From JBBPZA01 sp963728925 (GTDB taxonomy: Bacteria; Actinomycetota; Thermoleophilia; Solirubrobacterales; Solirubrobacteraceae), in NCBI GenBank assembly GCA_963728925.1, contig CAVSMB010000002.1, forward strand, positions 1 through 64,000: 64,000 nucleotides of DNA, written 5' to 3'. Within the stretch, counting starts at the first letter, position 1. Every line of letters begins with the position of its first letter. Made by a program: the position numbers and the translations under genes. This document shows positions 18,913 to 27,749 of the stretch, piece by piece. The notes beneath the pieces are model-generated. The model had not been told where the DNA came from. It did not search any database and saw only the letters and a list, made by a program, of their open reading frames with translations.

Positions 18913-19773
18913 TTAGGAGGCGTCGAGGCGCCGCGCGGCCACCGCGACGGCCTCCGGGCTCGAGTCCACGAGCACGAACCGGCGCCCCAGCTCGCGGCAC
19001 ACCACTCCGAGCGTCCCCGAGCCGGCGAAGGGATCGAGGCACCAGCCGCCGGGCCGCGAGGACGCCGCGACGATCCGGCGCAGGACGCCCTCCGGCTTCT
19101 GCGTCGGGTAGCCCGTCCGCTCGGCGCCCGCGGTGGGCACGATGGTGTGCCACCAGACATCGGTCGGGCGCTTGCCGCGCGCGGCCTGCTCGGGCGTGAC
19201 GAGGCCCGGGGCCATGTAGGGCTCGCGGTCCACCGCGTCGGCGTCGAAATGGTAGGCGGCCGGGTCGCGGACGTAGACGAGGATCGTGTCGTGCTTGGCC
19301 GGCCAGCGCCGGCGCGGCTTGCCCCCGTAGTCGTAGGCCCAGACGATCTCGTTGAGGAAGCACTCGGGGCCGAAGAGCTCGTCGAGCGCGAGCTTGCACG
19401 CGTGGGCCTCTCGGTAGTCGAGATGCAGGTACAGCGTCCCGTGCAGGGAGAGCAGCTCCCGTAGGCGCGCGAGCCGTGGCTGCAGGAAGGCGAGGTAGTC
19501 GCCGAAGGCGTCCTCGAAGGCGAGCGCGGCGCCCGCGGTGGACCGGTAGCGCCGGCCCGCGAAGCCCGTACGGTCGCCGTTCTCCTCATCGCGCGCGACC
19601 GCGAGCCGCGCGTGGCTGCGCTTGCGGCCGGTGTTAAAGGGAGGGTCGAGGTAGACGAGGTCGAACGCGCCCTCGGGAAGCCGGTCGAGCACCTGCGCGT
19701 TGTCGCCTTCGACGAGCAGGTCATCCCCCTCGAGGGGCGCGGCGGCGAGCTCCTTCGGGCGCACGATCCGCAC
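18913..19773 (-). CDS. Orphan DNA methyltransferase (N4/N6 type, beta-class order)
   Basis: A 286-residue amino-methyltransferase. The catalytic motif IV comes first (VYLDPPFNTGRK, near residue 43) and the SAM motif I comes late (LDPFAGSGTLGVV), which is the beta-class order shared with type III Mod proteins. A central HDTILVYVRD and a YPTQKPEGVLRRIV motif are also typical. No restriction endonuclease gene lies nearby, so it probably marks the chromosome rather than defending it. GTG 19773 is preceded by TAGCGT at 7 nt. Confidence 0.88.
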   Translation of the reverse strand: MRIVRPKELAAAPLEGDDLLVEGDNAQVLDRLPEGAFDLVYLDPPFNTGRKRSHARLAVARDEENGDRTGFAGRRYRSTAGAALAFEDAFGDYLAFLQPRLARLRELLSLHGTLYLHLDYREAHACKLALDELFGPECFLNEIVWAYDYGGKPRRRWPAKHDTILVYVRDPAAYHFDADAVDREPYMAPGLVTPEQAARGKRPTDVWWHTIVPTAGAERTGYPTQKPEGVLRRIVAASSRPGGWCLDPFAGSGTLGVVCRELGRRFVLVDSSPEAVAVAARRLDAS

Positions 19774-19780
19774 CGCGGCG

Positions 19781-19786
19781 ACGCTA
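19781..19786 (-). promoter_or_regulatory. Putative -10 element of the DNA methyltransferase gene
   Basis: TAGCGT on the minus strand lies 7 nt before the GTG start, consistent with a leaderless transcript. Confidence 0.45.
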
Positions 19787-19802
19787 GCGGGGAGCGCGGT
19801 CG

Positions 19803-20432
19803 TCAGGGGATCCGCTGGAGCGCCTCGCGGGCCTGCGCGGCGGTCATCGGCTGGTTGTAGATCGGTGCGCCCGGCTGCTGGATCGCGCTCTCGGCCAGCG
19901 TGCCGGTCTCCACCGGTGCGAAGCCGATCTCCTCGACGAGCCTCGTCACGGCTCCCTTGGCCTCCTCGTCGTCGCCCGCGATGAAGATCACCTGGCGGTC
20001 GTCGCCGCCGTCGCGATCCCCGTTCTCCGCGAGGTGGCGGAAGTAGATTGTGTTGAAGGCCTTGACCACCTTCGCGGCGGGGAGGTGGCGCTGCAGCAGC
20101 TCACTGGAGGTCGCTTCCCCGCGGTCCAGTTCTGAGATCTGCCCGTCGCGCTGGGGGTAGTAGTTCATCGCGTCGATGACCACATCGCCCTCGAAGGCGT
20201 CCGCCGGCAGCTCGGTGTAGGCCTTGGCCGGGATCGCGACGAGCACGAGCTCGCCGAAGCGCGCCGCGTCCTCGACGGTGGCCGCCCGCGCGCCGTCGCC
20301 CAGCTCGGCCGCCAGATCGCCGAGGGAGTCCGGCCCCCGAGAATTGGAGACGGCGACCTCGTGGCCGGCCCCGACGAATAGCCGTGCAGCCGTCGCGCCG
20401 ATCTTGCCGCTGCCCACGATCCCGATGCGCAC
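19803..20432 (-). CDS. F420-dependent NADP reductase-like protein
   Basis: A 209-residue Rossmann protein of the NADP oxidoreductase coenzyme F420-dependent family. It has MRIGIVGSGKIGATAARLF at the N-terminus, AVSNSRGP, then VLVAIPAKAY and VIDAMNYY, and a KVVKAFNTI segment. It may move hydride between NADPH and F420 (or a quinone), which fits the F420-type enzyme at 14234. The start has a GGAGGAGG ribosome site. Similar proteins also reduce other acceptors, so the acceptor is uncertain. Confidence 0.8.
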   Translation of the reverse strand: MRIGIVGSGKIGATAARLFVGAGHEVAVSNSRGPDSLGDLAAELGDGARAATVEDAARFGELVLVAIPAKAYTELPADAFEGDVVIDAMNYYPQRDGQISELDRGEATSSELLQRHLPAAKVVKAFNTIYFRHLAENGDRDGGDDRQVIFIAGDDEEAKGAVTRLVEEIGFAPVETGTLAESAIQQPGAPIYNQPMTAAQAREALQRIP

Positions 20433-20491
20433 CGCCCGCCTCCTCCGTCGTGTGTTGCATCGAGCATGGCCACCACGTCAAGGTCTGTGGC

Positions 20492-20911
20492 ATGCCCGAC
20501 GAGACGACCACGCCGATTCCCAGCCCGGTGCCGAGCGAGCGGACGCTCCGGATCGTCTTCGGCGTGCTGGCCGCCTACCACCTCGCGCTCGGGCTGTGGA
20601 TGGTCTTGTCCCCGGGCACCTTCTACGACCTCGTGGGGCCGTTCGGGACGCGCAACGACCACTACCTGCGCGATGTCGCGACCTTCTACCTCGCGTTCGC
20701 CGCCGGTCTCGCCGTCGCCGTGCGGCGACCCTCGTGGCGCGTCGCGGTCGTCGCCGTCGTCGCGCTGCAGTACCTCCTCCACGTCGTCAATCACGTCGTC
20801 GACGTGTCCGAGGCCAGCCCCGGGTGGGTCGGGCCGGCCGACGTCGTGTCGCTGGCGCTGGTCTGCACCCTGCTCGCCTGGCTGTGGCGGGCGGCCGGAG
20901 CGCGGCGATGA
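20492..20911 (+). CDS. Four-helix membrane protein of unknown function
   Basis: 139 residues with four hydrophobic segments at about residues 20-42, 52-75, 82-100 and 115-135, and a proline-rich N-terminus (TTPIPSPVPSE). It resembles small actinobacterial integral membrane proteins with no known role. It is divergent from the F420-type reductase gene with about 60 bp between them. Its TGA overlaps the ATG of the next, truncated, epimerase gene (ATGA), so the two once formed an operon. Confidence 0.7.
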   Translation: MPDETTTPIPSPVPSERTLRIVFGVLAAYHLALGLWMVLSPGTFYDLVGPFGTRNDHYLRDVATFYLAFAAGLAVAVRRPSWRVAVVAVVALQYLLHVVNHVVDVSEASPGWVGPADVVSLALVCTLLAWLWRAAGARR

Positions 20912-21040
20912 GGGTCTTCGTCGCCGGAGCGACGGGGGCGATCGGCAGCGCCCTGCTGCCGATGCTCCTCAACCAGGGCCACGAGGTGACGGGCATGACC
21001 CGGTCAGGATCCGCGGACGCCGTCGGTAGCCTGCGTGCGC
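20908..21040 (+). pseudogene. NAD-dependent epimerase/dehydratase, N-terminal stub
   Basis: From ATG 20908 the frame encodes MRVFVAGATGAIGSALLPML and NQGHEVTGMTR, the Rossmann start of an extended SDR/epimerase (usually about 300 residues). After about 40 residues the coding signal ends and the promoter of the next gene begins. The rest of the enzyme has been deleted. Confidence 0.65.
21027..21032 (+). promoter_or_regulatory. Putative -10 element
   Basis: TAGCCT lies 9 nt before the ATG at 21042. Confidence 0.4.
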
Positions 21041-21041
21041 G

Positions 21042-22628
21042 ATGCTCCTGGAGCCCGACCAGCCGCGTCGCGGGCGCCGTCGCGGGCCCGCGCTGTCGCC
21101 GGCGGTCTGGGTCCTGCTCGCTCTCGCGCTGGCCTTCAGCGCCTTCGTCGCGGTGCGTCTGCTCACCGATGGCGGGGGCGACTCGCGGCCGCCGGGGGTC
21201 GCCGAGGCGCCGCAGCAGGTGGTGCCCGGCGTGCCCAAGGGCTCGCGAGGCGAGCCCTCCGAGAAGGCGTTCGACCCGCTCGCCTACGACCCGGCCCGCG
21301 GGTCTGAGCTCGAGCGGTCGGCCGCGGCGGGCTACGCGCACCCGCTCTACACGCTGACCGAGGGCGGGGCGCTGGAGGGCGCGCGCCGGACGGCGCGCTG
21401 GCGTGCGCTCGTCGAGAAGGCGGCCCGCGGCTCGGGCTTCGACCCCGACGTCGTCGAGGCGCTCGTCTTCCTGGAGTCCAGCGGGCGCCCGAACGTCTAC
21501 GCGCTCGGCGACGTATCCAACGCCACCGGCTTGACCCAGATCGTCGCGGCGACCGGCCAGGGGCTGCTCGGCATGCGGGTCGACGTCGCAGCCAGCCGCG
21601 CGCTGACCCGCCGCATCGACCGCGCCGACCGCCGCGGGAACGTCAGCGGCGCCGACCGGCTGCGGACCAGGCGGCGGCGCGTCGACGAGCGCTTCGACCC
21701 GCGCAAGGCGCTGGCGGGGACGATCCGCTACCTCACCGCCGCGCGAAAGGTGTTCGGCCGCGACGACCTGGCGGTCGTCTCCTACCACATGGGCATCGGC
21801 AACCTCGAGCAGGCGATCCGCGACTACGCCGACGACCGCTCGACGCCGGTCGCGCAACTCGTCCGCTCCGGCGACATCAGCTACGCGCGGCTCTTCTTCG
21901 ACACCTCGCCGCTGCGCGACGCCGACGCGTGGCGGACGCTCAGCGATCTCAGCGACGACTCCAAGACCTACTACTGGCGCATCCTCGCGGCCGAGCGGAT
22001 CATGAGGCTGTACCGCAGCGACCCGGACCGGCTCGAGACCATCCAGGAGCTCCAGGACAACAAGGGCTCCTACGAGGAGGTCATGCATCCGCCCGGGACC
22101 ACGACGCGGTTCACGGCGCCCTCGCAGATCCGCAAGGCGATCGACGCAGGTGACCTGCGTGCACTTCCGACGCGCGGTACACGGAGGCTCGGCTTCGTCG
22201 TCGACGCGCAGATGGGACAGCTGGCGAGGAAGCTGGGAACCTCGCGCTCGACCTACCGCGCGCTGCGACCCGAGGCGCTCGCGCTGCTCGTCTACCTCGC
22301 GGCGGGGACCAAGGCGATCGACCCGCGCGGGGAGCCGCTGCGAATCACCAGCACGGTCCGTGACCGGCGCTACCAGGACCTCCTCCTGCAGAGCAACCCG
22401 GAGGCCACCGCCGGCTACTCGCTGCACACCACCGGCTTCGCCTTCGACGTCCTTCGCCGCTACCGTGACCGCCGCCAGGCGCGGGCCTTCGAGTTCCTGC
22501 TCGACCGCCTCCAGGCGCTCGACCTCATCGCCTGGGTGCGCGAGCCGGCGGCGATCCACATCACGGTCTCGAGCGGCGCCCGCAAGCTGCTCGCGCTCCT
22601 CGATCGCCTGCCCGCCTCGGCGGGATAG
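21042..22628 (+). CDS. Membrane-anchored lytic transglycosylase with a C-terminal M15-like peptidase domain
   Basis: 528 residues: one membrane anchor (about 22-42), a lytic-transglycosylase-like domain (about 105-300) with the glutamate in LVFLESSGRPN and the GLTQIVAATGQG motif, a linker, and a C-terminal domain (about 400-528). The latter carries ITSTVRD, the zinc-type SLHTTGFAFD motif (SxHxxGxxxD) and a final IHITV histidine, as in VanY/M15 carboxypeptidases. The protein should cut both the glycan and the peptide part of the wall outside the membrane. A haloalkane-dehalogenase-like gene follows by 11 bp. Confidence 0.8.
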   Translation: MLLEPDQPRRGRRRGPALSPAVWVLLALALAFSAFVAVRLLTDGGGDSRPPGVAEAPQQVVPGVPKGSRGEPSEKAFDPLAYDPARGSELERSAAAGYAHPLYTLTEGGALEGARRTARWRALVEKAARGSGFDPDVVEALVFLESSGRPNVYALGDVSNATGLTQIVAATGQGLLGMRVDVAASRALTRRIDRADRRGNVSGADRLRTRRRRVDERFDPRKALAGTIRYLTAARKVFGRDDLAVVSYHMGIGNLEQAIRDYADDRSTPVAQLVRSGDISYARLFFDTSPLRDADAWRTLSDLSDDSKTYYWRILAAERIMRLYRSDPDRLETIQELQDNKGSYEEVMHPPGTTTRFTAPSQIRKAIDAGDLRALPTRGTRRLGFVVDAQMGQLARKLGTSRSTYRALRPEALALLVYLAAGTKAIDPRGEPLRITSTVRDRRYQDLLLQSNPEATAGYSLHTTGFAFDVLRRYRDRRQARAFEFLLDRLQALDLIAWVREPAAIHITVSSGARKLLALLDRLPASAG

Positions 22629-22631
22629 AGT
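22626..22631 (+). promoter_or_regulatory. Putative -10 element
   Basis: TAGAGT overlaps the stop codon of the cell-wall hydrolase and lies 8 nt before the ATG at 22640, giving the next gene its own promoter. Confidence 0.4.
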
Positions 22632-22639
22632 CCGCCGCG

Positions 22640-23566
22640 ATGGAGATCGAGCCGCGCGTGGACGACGCCGAGGGAACAGGCACCGTGATCGACGCCGTCC
22701 GCACCCCCGACGACGCCACCGCCGGCCTCCCCGGATTTCCCTTCGCCTCGGCCTTCCGCGAGGTCGACGGCCTGCGCCTCGCCCACCTCGACGAGGGGGA
22801 AGGGCCGCCCGTCGTGCTCTTTCACGGCGAGCCGACGTGGTCGTTCCTGTACCGCAAGGTCATCCCGCCGCTGCGCGACGCCGGCTTCCGGTGCGTGGCG
22901 CCCGACTACGCGGGCTTCGGACGCTCGGACAAGCCCACCGACGTGGGCTGGTACACCTACGATCGCCACGTCGAGCTCATGGCCGGCCTGCTCGAGGAGC
23001 TCGATCTGCGCGACGCGACCGTCGTGGTGCAGGACTGGGGCGGCCCCATCGGCCTGCGCCTCGCCGTCGAGCACCCCGACCGCATCGCCCGGATGGTCAT
23101 CATGGACACGGGCCTCTTCACCGGCCGGCAGCGGATGACGGACGCCTGGAAGGCGTTCCGCGACTTCGTCCAACGCACCGAGGACCTGCCGGTGGGGATG
23201 CTCGTACGGCGCGGGTGCAAGACCGACCCGGGCGACGAGGTGGCCGCCGCCTACGACGCGCCCTACCCGACATCGGCGTCCAAGGCCGGTGCGCGCGCCT
23301 TCCCGCTCATGCTTCCGACCTCCCCCGACATGCCCGGCGCGGCGGCCGGGCAGCGCACCCACGAGGCGCTGCGCGAGGACACGCGCCCGACGCTCATGCT
23401 GTGGGCCGACTCGGACTTCATCCTCCCCCCGGAGACCGGCGCGCGCTTCGCCGAGGCGATCAACCGCGAGACGCCACGGACGATCCCCGACGCCAGCCAC
23501 TTCCTCCAGGAGGACCAGGGCGAGCTGATCGGCGAGACGATCGCCGAGTGGCTGCAGTCGGGCTGA
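22640..23566 (+). CDS. Haloalkane dehalogenase-like alpha/beta hydrolase (HLD-I type)
   Basis: A 308-residue protein like DhlA-group dehalogenases, which replace a halogen on an alkane by hydroxyl. The oxyanion loop is VVLFHGEPTWSFLYRKVIPP, the nucleophile elbow VVQDWGGPIGL has Asp instead of Ser plus the halide-binding Trp, the acid sits in LWADSDFILPP, and the base in DASHFLQED. All catalytic residues for dehalogenation are present. Other HGEPTWS proteins act on epoxides or esters, so activity on haloalkanes is likely but unproven. Confidence 0.82.
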   Translation: MEIEPRVDDAEGTGTVIDAVRTPDDATAGLPGFPFASAFREVDGLRLAHLDEGEGPPVVLFHGEPTWSFLYRKVIPPLRDAGFRCVAPDYAGFGRSDKPTDVGWYTYDRHVELMAGLLEELDLRDATVVVQDWGGPIGLRLAVEHPDRIARMVIMDTGLFTGRQRMTDAWKAFRDFVQRTEDLPVGMLVRRGCKTDPGDEVAAAYDAPYPTSASKAGARAFPLMLPTSPDMPGAAAGQRTHEALREDTRPTLMLWADSDFILPPETGARFAEAINRETPRTIPDASHFLQEDQGELIGETIAEWLQSG

Positions 23567-23577
23567 GGGCGCGCGGC

Positions 23578-24483
23578 CTACGCTCCGTCGCCGTTGCCGC
23601 TGGGCAGCTGTGCGGGCTGCGAGCCCTCCTCGAGCGAGGGCTCGGAATGCGCGGCGCGCAGCTCGTAGCCCGCGCGGCGCCGCTCGTCGACGTCCATGAG
23701 CACGCGGTCGGCCTTGAACGCGCGGCCGACGGCGTCGGTGGCCCCGCGCGGCAGCAGCGTCGTGATCCTGTTGATCGTGCCGACCGACTTGGGCACGAAG
23801 ACATCGAAGCGCGGGACCTTGAGTGCGTCGACGATCGCCGTCGCGACGTCCTCGGGCTGCTGGGTCTTCAGGCCGCGCGTCGTCGACAGCCCCGAGGTCA
23901 GCTCGGTGTTGACGAGCACCGGCATCACGACCGAGACCTCGATGTCAGAGCCGCTGACCTTGAGCTCGCCGCGCACCGCCTCGCTGAGGCCGACGACCGC
24001 GAACTTCGTCGCCGAGTAGGTCGCGCCGCCCGGCACGCCGTTCTTGCCGGCCGAGGAGGCGATATTGACGATGTGGCCACGCCCGCGCGGCTCCATGCGC
24101 GCAAGGGCGAGCTTGGTGCCGTAGATCACGCCGTGCAGGTTGATGTCGATCTGGCGCGCGGCGGTGGCGTCGTCCTCATCGACGAAGCGCGAGAGCTGCA
24201 TGATCCCGGCGTTGTTGACGAGCACGTCGAGCGGGCCGAGCGCCTCCTCGGCGTCGTCGAGGAAGGTCGAGAACGAGTCCTTGTCGGTGACGTCGAGCGC
24301 GAAGCCGGCGGCGCCGGCGCCGATCTGCTCGGCGGTCTGGCGGGCGAGGTCGGCGTCGAGGTCGCCGATCGCGACCTTCGCGCCCTCGCGGGCCAGGGCC
24401 GTCGCCGTCGCGCGGCCGATGCCGCGGGCGGCCCCGGTGATGGCCACGACCTGGCCGTGGAGGGATCGGGGTTCCTTCGCCAT
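23578..24483 (-). CDS. Classical short-chain dehydrogenase/reductase
   Basis: A 301-residue NAD(P)-dependent oxidoreductase. It has VAITGAARGIGRATA, GDLDADLARQ (an acidic residue after strand 2 favours NAD), LVNNAGIMQLS, the catalytic VNIASSAGKNG serine and ATYSATKFAV. A C-terminal extension of about 50 residues (from KADRVLMDVDERR) is polar. It converges with the dehalogenase gene (11 bp between stops) and diverges from the GMC oxidoreductase gene. The substrate is unknown, perhaps an alcohol or aldehyde handled with the GMC enzyme. Confidence 0.85.
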   Translation of the reverse strand: MAKEPRSLHGQVVAITGAARGIGRATATALAREGAKVAIGDLDADLARQTAEQIGAGAAGFALDVTDKDSFSTFLDDAEEALGPLDVLVNNAGIMQLSRFVDEDDATAARQIDINLHGVIYGTKLALARMEPRGRGHIVNIASSAGKNGVPGGATYSATKFAVVGLSEAVRGELKVSGSDIEVSVVMPVLVNTELTSGLSTTRGLKTQQPEDVATAIVDALKVPRFDVFVPKSVGTINRITTLLPRGATDAVGRAFKADRVLMDVDERRRAGYELRAAHSEPSLEEGSQPAQLPSGNGDGA

Positions 24484-24576
24484 GGGGGGTGTCTCCTAGA
24501 GTCGGGTCCGGCGCGATCGTGACGCGCGCGTCACGGTAGGCTAACCGTCGCGCCCGTGAGGGGAAGGGAGACCGAG

Positions 24577-26535
24577 ATGGCGATCACCGTGGTCCTGAGC
24601 GAGATCCAGCGCGACACCCTGACCCGGGTGTGCGACACCTTCGCGCCCTCGCTCGAAGCCGACGAGGATCCGAGCGGCTTCTGGGCGCGCAGCGCGTCGG
24701 ACATGGGGGTCCCGGACGCCATCGAGCTGACCCTCGCCCAGGCTCCCGACGACCAGGTGGCCGGGCTTCGCTCCTTTCTGGACGCGCTGTCCGCGCAGGG
24801 CTTCAACGACGCGCCGGCCGAGGCGCGCGAGCAGATCCTGCACGCGTTCGCCGACGCCTCGCCCGAGGCGCTCGCGGGGGTCAGCGTCTTCCGCGGCCTG
24901 ACCTTCGTGCTCTTCTACGCGCTGCCCGATCCCGCCACCGGACGCAACCCCAATTGGGAGGCGATCGGCTATCCGGGTCCGCGCTCGGCTCCGCCCGACG
25001 TGCCCAAGCCGATCCATCCGCTCGTGCCCGAGGAGGATGCCCTCACCCTCGAGGCCGACGTCGTGGTCGTGGGCTCGGGGGCCGGCGGCGGCGTGATCGC
25101 CGGCGAGCTGGCCGGGGCGGGCAAGGACGTCGTCGTCCTGGAGATGGGCGGCTACTTCAACGAGGCCGACTTCAACCAGCTCGAGCTGTGGGCCTACCAG
25201 AACCTCTACCGCGGCGGCGGGCTGACCGCCACCGACGACGGCTCGATCACGCTCATGGCCGGCTCCAACCTCGGCGGCGGCACGACGGTCAACTGGACCA
25301 ACTGCCTGCGCACGACGCCGTGGGTCCGCGAGCAGTGGGAGCGCGAGTTCGGGCTCGAGGGGCTCGCCGGGGGCGACTACGACGCGCACCTCGACGCCGT
25401 GTTCGCGCGCATCGGGGTCACCGACGCCGCCTCGGACTACAACGGCCCCCACCTGCGCCTCGAGGAGGCCTGCGAGAAGCTCGGCTACCCGTTCAAGCGC
25501 GTGACCCGCAACACCGATCCCGAGGCCTATGACGCCGAGGTCGCCGGACTGCTGGGGTTCGGGGACCAGTCGGGCTCCAAGCAGGGCACGCTGAAGACCT
25601 ATCTCATGGACGCCGAGGAGGGCGGCGCGCGGTTCGTCGTGCGCTGCCGCGCCGACCGCATCCTCGTCGAGGGCGGCCGCGCGGCGGGCGTCGAGGGCAC
25701 CTACCTCGACGAGGAGGGACGCCGCGCGCGGGTCGTCGTGCGCGCGCGGCAGGTCATCGCCGCCGGCGGCTCGCTGGAGACGCCCGCGCTGCTGCTGCGC
25801 TCGGGCATCGGCGGGCCGGCCGTCGGGAAGTACCTGCGCCTGCACCCGGCGACGGCGGTCGCCGGCCTCTACGCGGAGCCCCAGCGCGCGTGGTGGGGCC
25901 CGCCCCAGAGCGGCCTCACCGACCAGTTCGCCGACCTCGAGGAGGGCTACGGCTTCCTCGTCGAGGGCACGCACGCGAGCCCCGGCGTGACCGGCGCGTC
26001 CGTGCCGTGGGAGTCGGGCCGTCAGCACAAGGAGTGGATGGTCCAGGGCCCCGCGTCCTCGTCCTTCGTCCTGCTCACCCGCGACCGCGGCCACGGCGAG
26101 GTCGTGGTCGACGGCGCCGGCAACGCCGTGCACCGCTACCACCTCGACGACCCGCTCGACGACCGCGTCTTCCGACGCGGGCTCGTCGAGCTCGTCCGCA
26201 TGCACGAGGCGGCGGGGGCGGAGCAGGTCTACACCCTTCACCGCAAGCCAACCGTCTGGAAGCGCGGCGAGGACCTGGACGCGTTCCTCGGTCGGGTTCA
26301 CGACGCGCCGCTCACCCCCTACGAGCACGCGACCTTCTCGCTGCACCAGATGGGCTCGGCGCGGATGGGGGCCGACCCTGTGACGAGCGTGGCCGGCCCG
26401 TTCGGCGAGCTCCACGACACCCCGGGCGTCTGGATCGGCGACGCGAGCGCCTTCCCCACCTCCTCGGGGACCAACCCGATGATCACCACCATGGCCCTGG
26501 CCCGGCGCACGGCGCAAGCCATCGCCGCCGCCTAG
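24577..26535 (+). CDS. GMC-family flavin oxidoreductase (long-chain alcohol oxidase-like)
   Basis: A 652-residue FAD enzyme. About 150 N-terminal residues form a gluconate-dehydrogenase-3/alcohol-oxidase-like helical cap. The FAD-binding VVVGSGAGGGVIAGELAGAG and ITLMAGSNLGGGTTVNWTNC follow, then an AGGSLETPALLLRSGIG segment. The C-terminal GMC signature (HQMGSARMG, SSGTNPMITTMALA) holds the active-site His/Asn region. It should oxidise long-chain alcohols. ATG 24577 is preferred over GTG 24556 because GGGAAGGGAG lies just upstream. A hydrolase gene follows by 14 bp. Confidence 0.9.
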   Translation: MAITVVLSEIQRDTLTRVCDTFAPSLEADEDPSGFWARSASDMGVPDAIELTLAQAPDDQVAGLRSFLDALSAQGFNDAPAEAREQILHAFADASPEALAGVSVFRGLTFVLFYALPDPATGRNPNWEAIGYPGPRSAPPDVPKPIHPLVPEEDALTLEADVVVVGSGAGGGVIAGELAGAGKDVVVLEMGGYFNEADFNQLELWAYQNLYRGGGLTATDDGSITLMAGSNLGGGTTVNWTNCLRTTPWVREQWEREFGLEGLAGGDYDAHLDAVFARIGVTDAASDYNGPHLRLEEACEKLGYPFKRVTRNTDPEAYDAEVAGLLGFGDQSGSKQGTLKTYLMDAEEGGARFVVRCRADRILVEGGRAAGVEGTYLDEEGRRARVVVRARQVIAAGGSLETPALLLRSGIGGPAVGKYLRLHPATAVAGLYAEPQRAWWGPPQSGLTDQFADLEEGYGFLVEGTHASPGVTGASVPWESGRQHKEWMVQGPASSSFVLLTRDRGHGEVVVDGAGNAVHRYHLDDPLDDRVFRRGLVELVRMHEAAGAEQVYTLHRKPTVWKRGEDLDAFLGRVHDAPLTPYEHATFSLHQMGSARMGADPVTSVAGPFGELHDTPGVWIGDASAFPTSSGTNPMITTMALARRTAQAIAAA

Positions 26536-26549
26536 CGTTCAATACACGG

Positions 26550-27401
26550 ATGCCCTACTTCCGCCACGAGGGGTTTCGCCTCGCCTACACGGTCCACGGC
26601 TCCGGCCCGCAGCCGGTCGTGCTGCTGCCGGGCCTGCTCTTCTCGCAGCGCATGCATCTCCCCCTCGCCCGCGAGCTCGCGAAGCGCGGCCACCGGGTCA
26701 TCACCATGGACCCGCTGGGGCACGGGCGCTCGGACCGCCCGCCCGAGATGTGGCGCTACGGGATGCCGATCTTCGCGCAGGAGGTGATCGCGCTCCTCGA
26801 CCACCTCGAGCTCGACCAGGCCGTGGTCGGCGGCACGAGCCTCGGCGCCAACACCACGCTTGAAGTCGCCTCGGCCGCGCCCGAGCGCCTGCGCGGCATG
26901 CTCCTCGAGATGCCGGTGCTCGACAACGCGCTGCTCGCCTGCGCGATCTTCTTCACGCCGATGATGGTCGCGCTGACCTTCGGCAAGCCGGTGATGCGCC
27001 TCGCGGCGCGCGTGGCGAAGAGCGTCCCGAGCTCGGTGTTGCCCTTCTGGGGCGACGTGACGCTCGACGTCGTCCGCCAGGACCCGGCCCCGAGCGCCGG
27101 TGTCCTTCACGGCCTGTTCTTCGGGCGCACCGCACCGCACCGCGCCGAGCGGGCCACCTTCGAGATGCCCGCGCTGGTCATCGGGCATCATCGCGACCCG
27201 ATCCACCCCTTCTCCGACGCGGGCATGCTGGCCGACGAGCTGCCCGATGGGCGCCTCGTCGAGGCCGACAGCCTGATCGAGCTTCGCGTGGCGCCCGAGC
27301 GCCTGACGGACGAGATCGCGGGCTTCCTGGACGATAGCTGGCGTCCCCGTCGCGCCTCGCGCGCGCCGGGCCGGCGCGGCGCATCGCGTAGCGCGTCCTG
27401 A
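26550..27401 (+). CDS. Alpha/beta hydrolase
   Basis: A 283-residue hydrolase: LPGLLFSQRM oxyanion region, MDPLGHGRSDRP, nucleophile elbow GGTSLGAN (Ser near residue 97), acid near GHHRDPIHPF. The expected C-terminal catalytic His is not obvious: the region reads VEADSLIELRVAPERL, with no SH motif, so activity may be lost or use another His. It lies 14 bp behind the GMC gene and is probably cotranscribed. The C-terminal 20 residues are arginine-rich. Confidence 0.72.
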   Translation: MPYFRHEGFRLAYTVHGSGPQPVVLLPGLLFSQRMHLPLARELAKRGHRVITMDPLGHGRSDRPPEMWRYGMPIFAQEVIALLDHLELDQAVVGGTSLGANTTLEVASAAPERLRGMLLEMPVLDNALLACAIFFTPMMVALTFGKPVMRLAARVAKSVPSSVLPFWGDVTLDVVRQDPAPSAGVLHGLFFGRTAPHRAERATFEMPALVIGHHRDPIHPFSDAGMLADELPDGRLVEADSLIELRVAPERLTDEIAGFLDDSWRPRRASRAPGRRGASRSAS

Positions 27402-27456
27402 TCGACCCGTTCGGCTAGGGCGCGTCGCGGCCGTCGTGACGGGGACGGAGCGCGGC

Positions 27457-27738
27457 TCAGCGCACCTTCGCGAAGCGTTCGACGGCGGCCATGAGCTCGT
27501 CGATCTTCGCGGAGGCGTCCCCATCCCGGGCGTCATCGGCGACCGCGTCGGCGACGCAGCCGCGTACGTGCCCGTCGAGCACGCGGATCGCGACCTGCTC
27601 GAGCGCGGTGCGGACCGCCGCGATCTGGGTGAGGACGTCGATGCAGTAGGCGTCCTCTTCGACCATGCGCTGCAGGCCGCGGACCTGTCCCTCGACGCGG
27701 CGCAGCCGGTTCCTGATGGCCAGATCTTCGTCGTGCAT
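27457..27738 (-). CDS. CsoR/RcnR-family metal-sensing repressor
   Basis: A 93-residue all-helical DUF156 repressor: RLRRVEGQVRGLQRMVEEDA (DNA contact helix), then YCIDVLTQIAAVRTALEQVA and DGHVRGCVADAV. Cys (YCID), His (DGH) and Cys (RGC) are in the positions of the CsoR Cu(I) triad. Copper is the likely signal, though formaldehyde and persulfide sensors share the fold. A palindrome just upstream of its start is the probable operator. No copper exporter gene sits beside it; the divergent neighbour is a DUF3105 protein. Confidence 0.9.
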   Translation of the reverse strand: MHDEDLAIRNRLRRVEGQVRGLQRMVEEDAYCIDVLTQIAAVRTALEQVAIRVLDGHVRGCVADAVADDARDGDASAKIDELMAAVERFAKVR

Positions 27739-27749
27739 GTCACGAACGA

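Noticed and set aside
22150..24522. Plus-strand 790-codon open frame
   Set aside because: Overlaps the transglycosylase, dehalogenase and SDR genes out of frame; no motif and highly biased composition.
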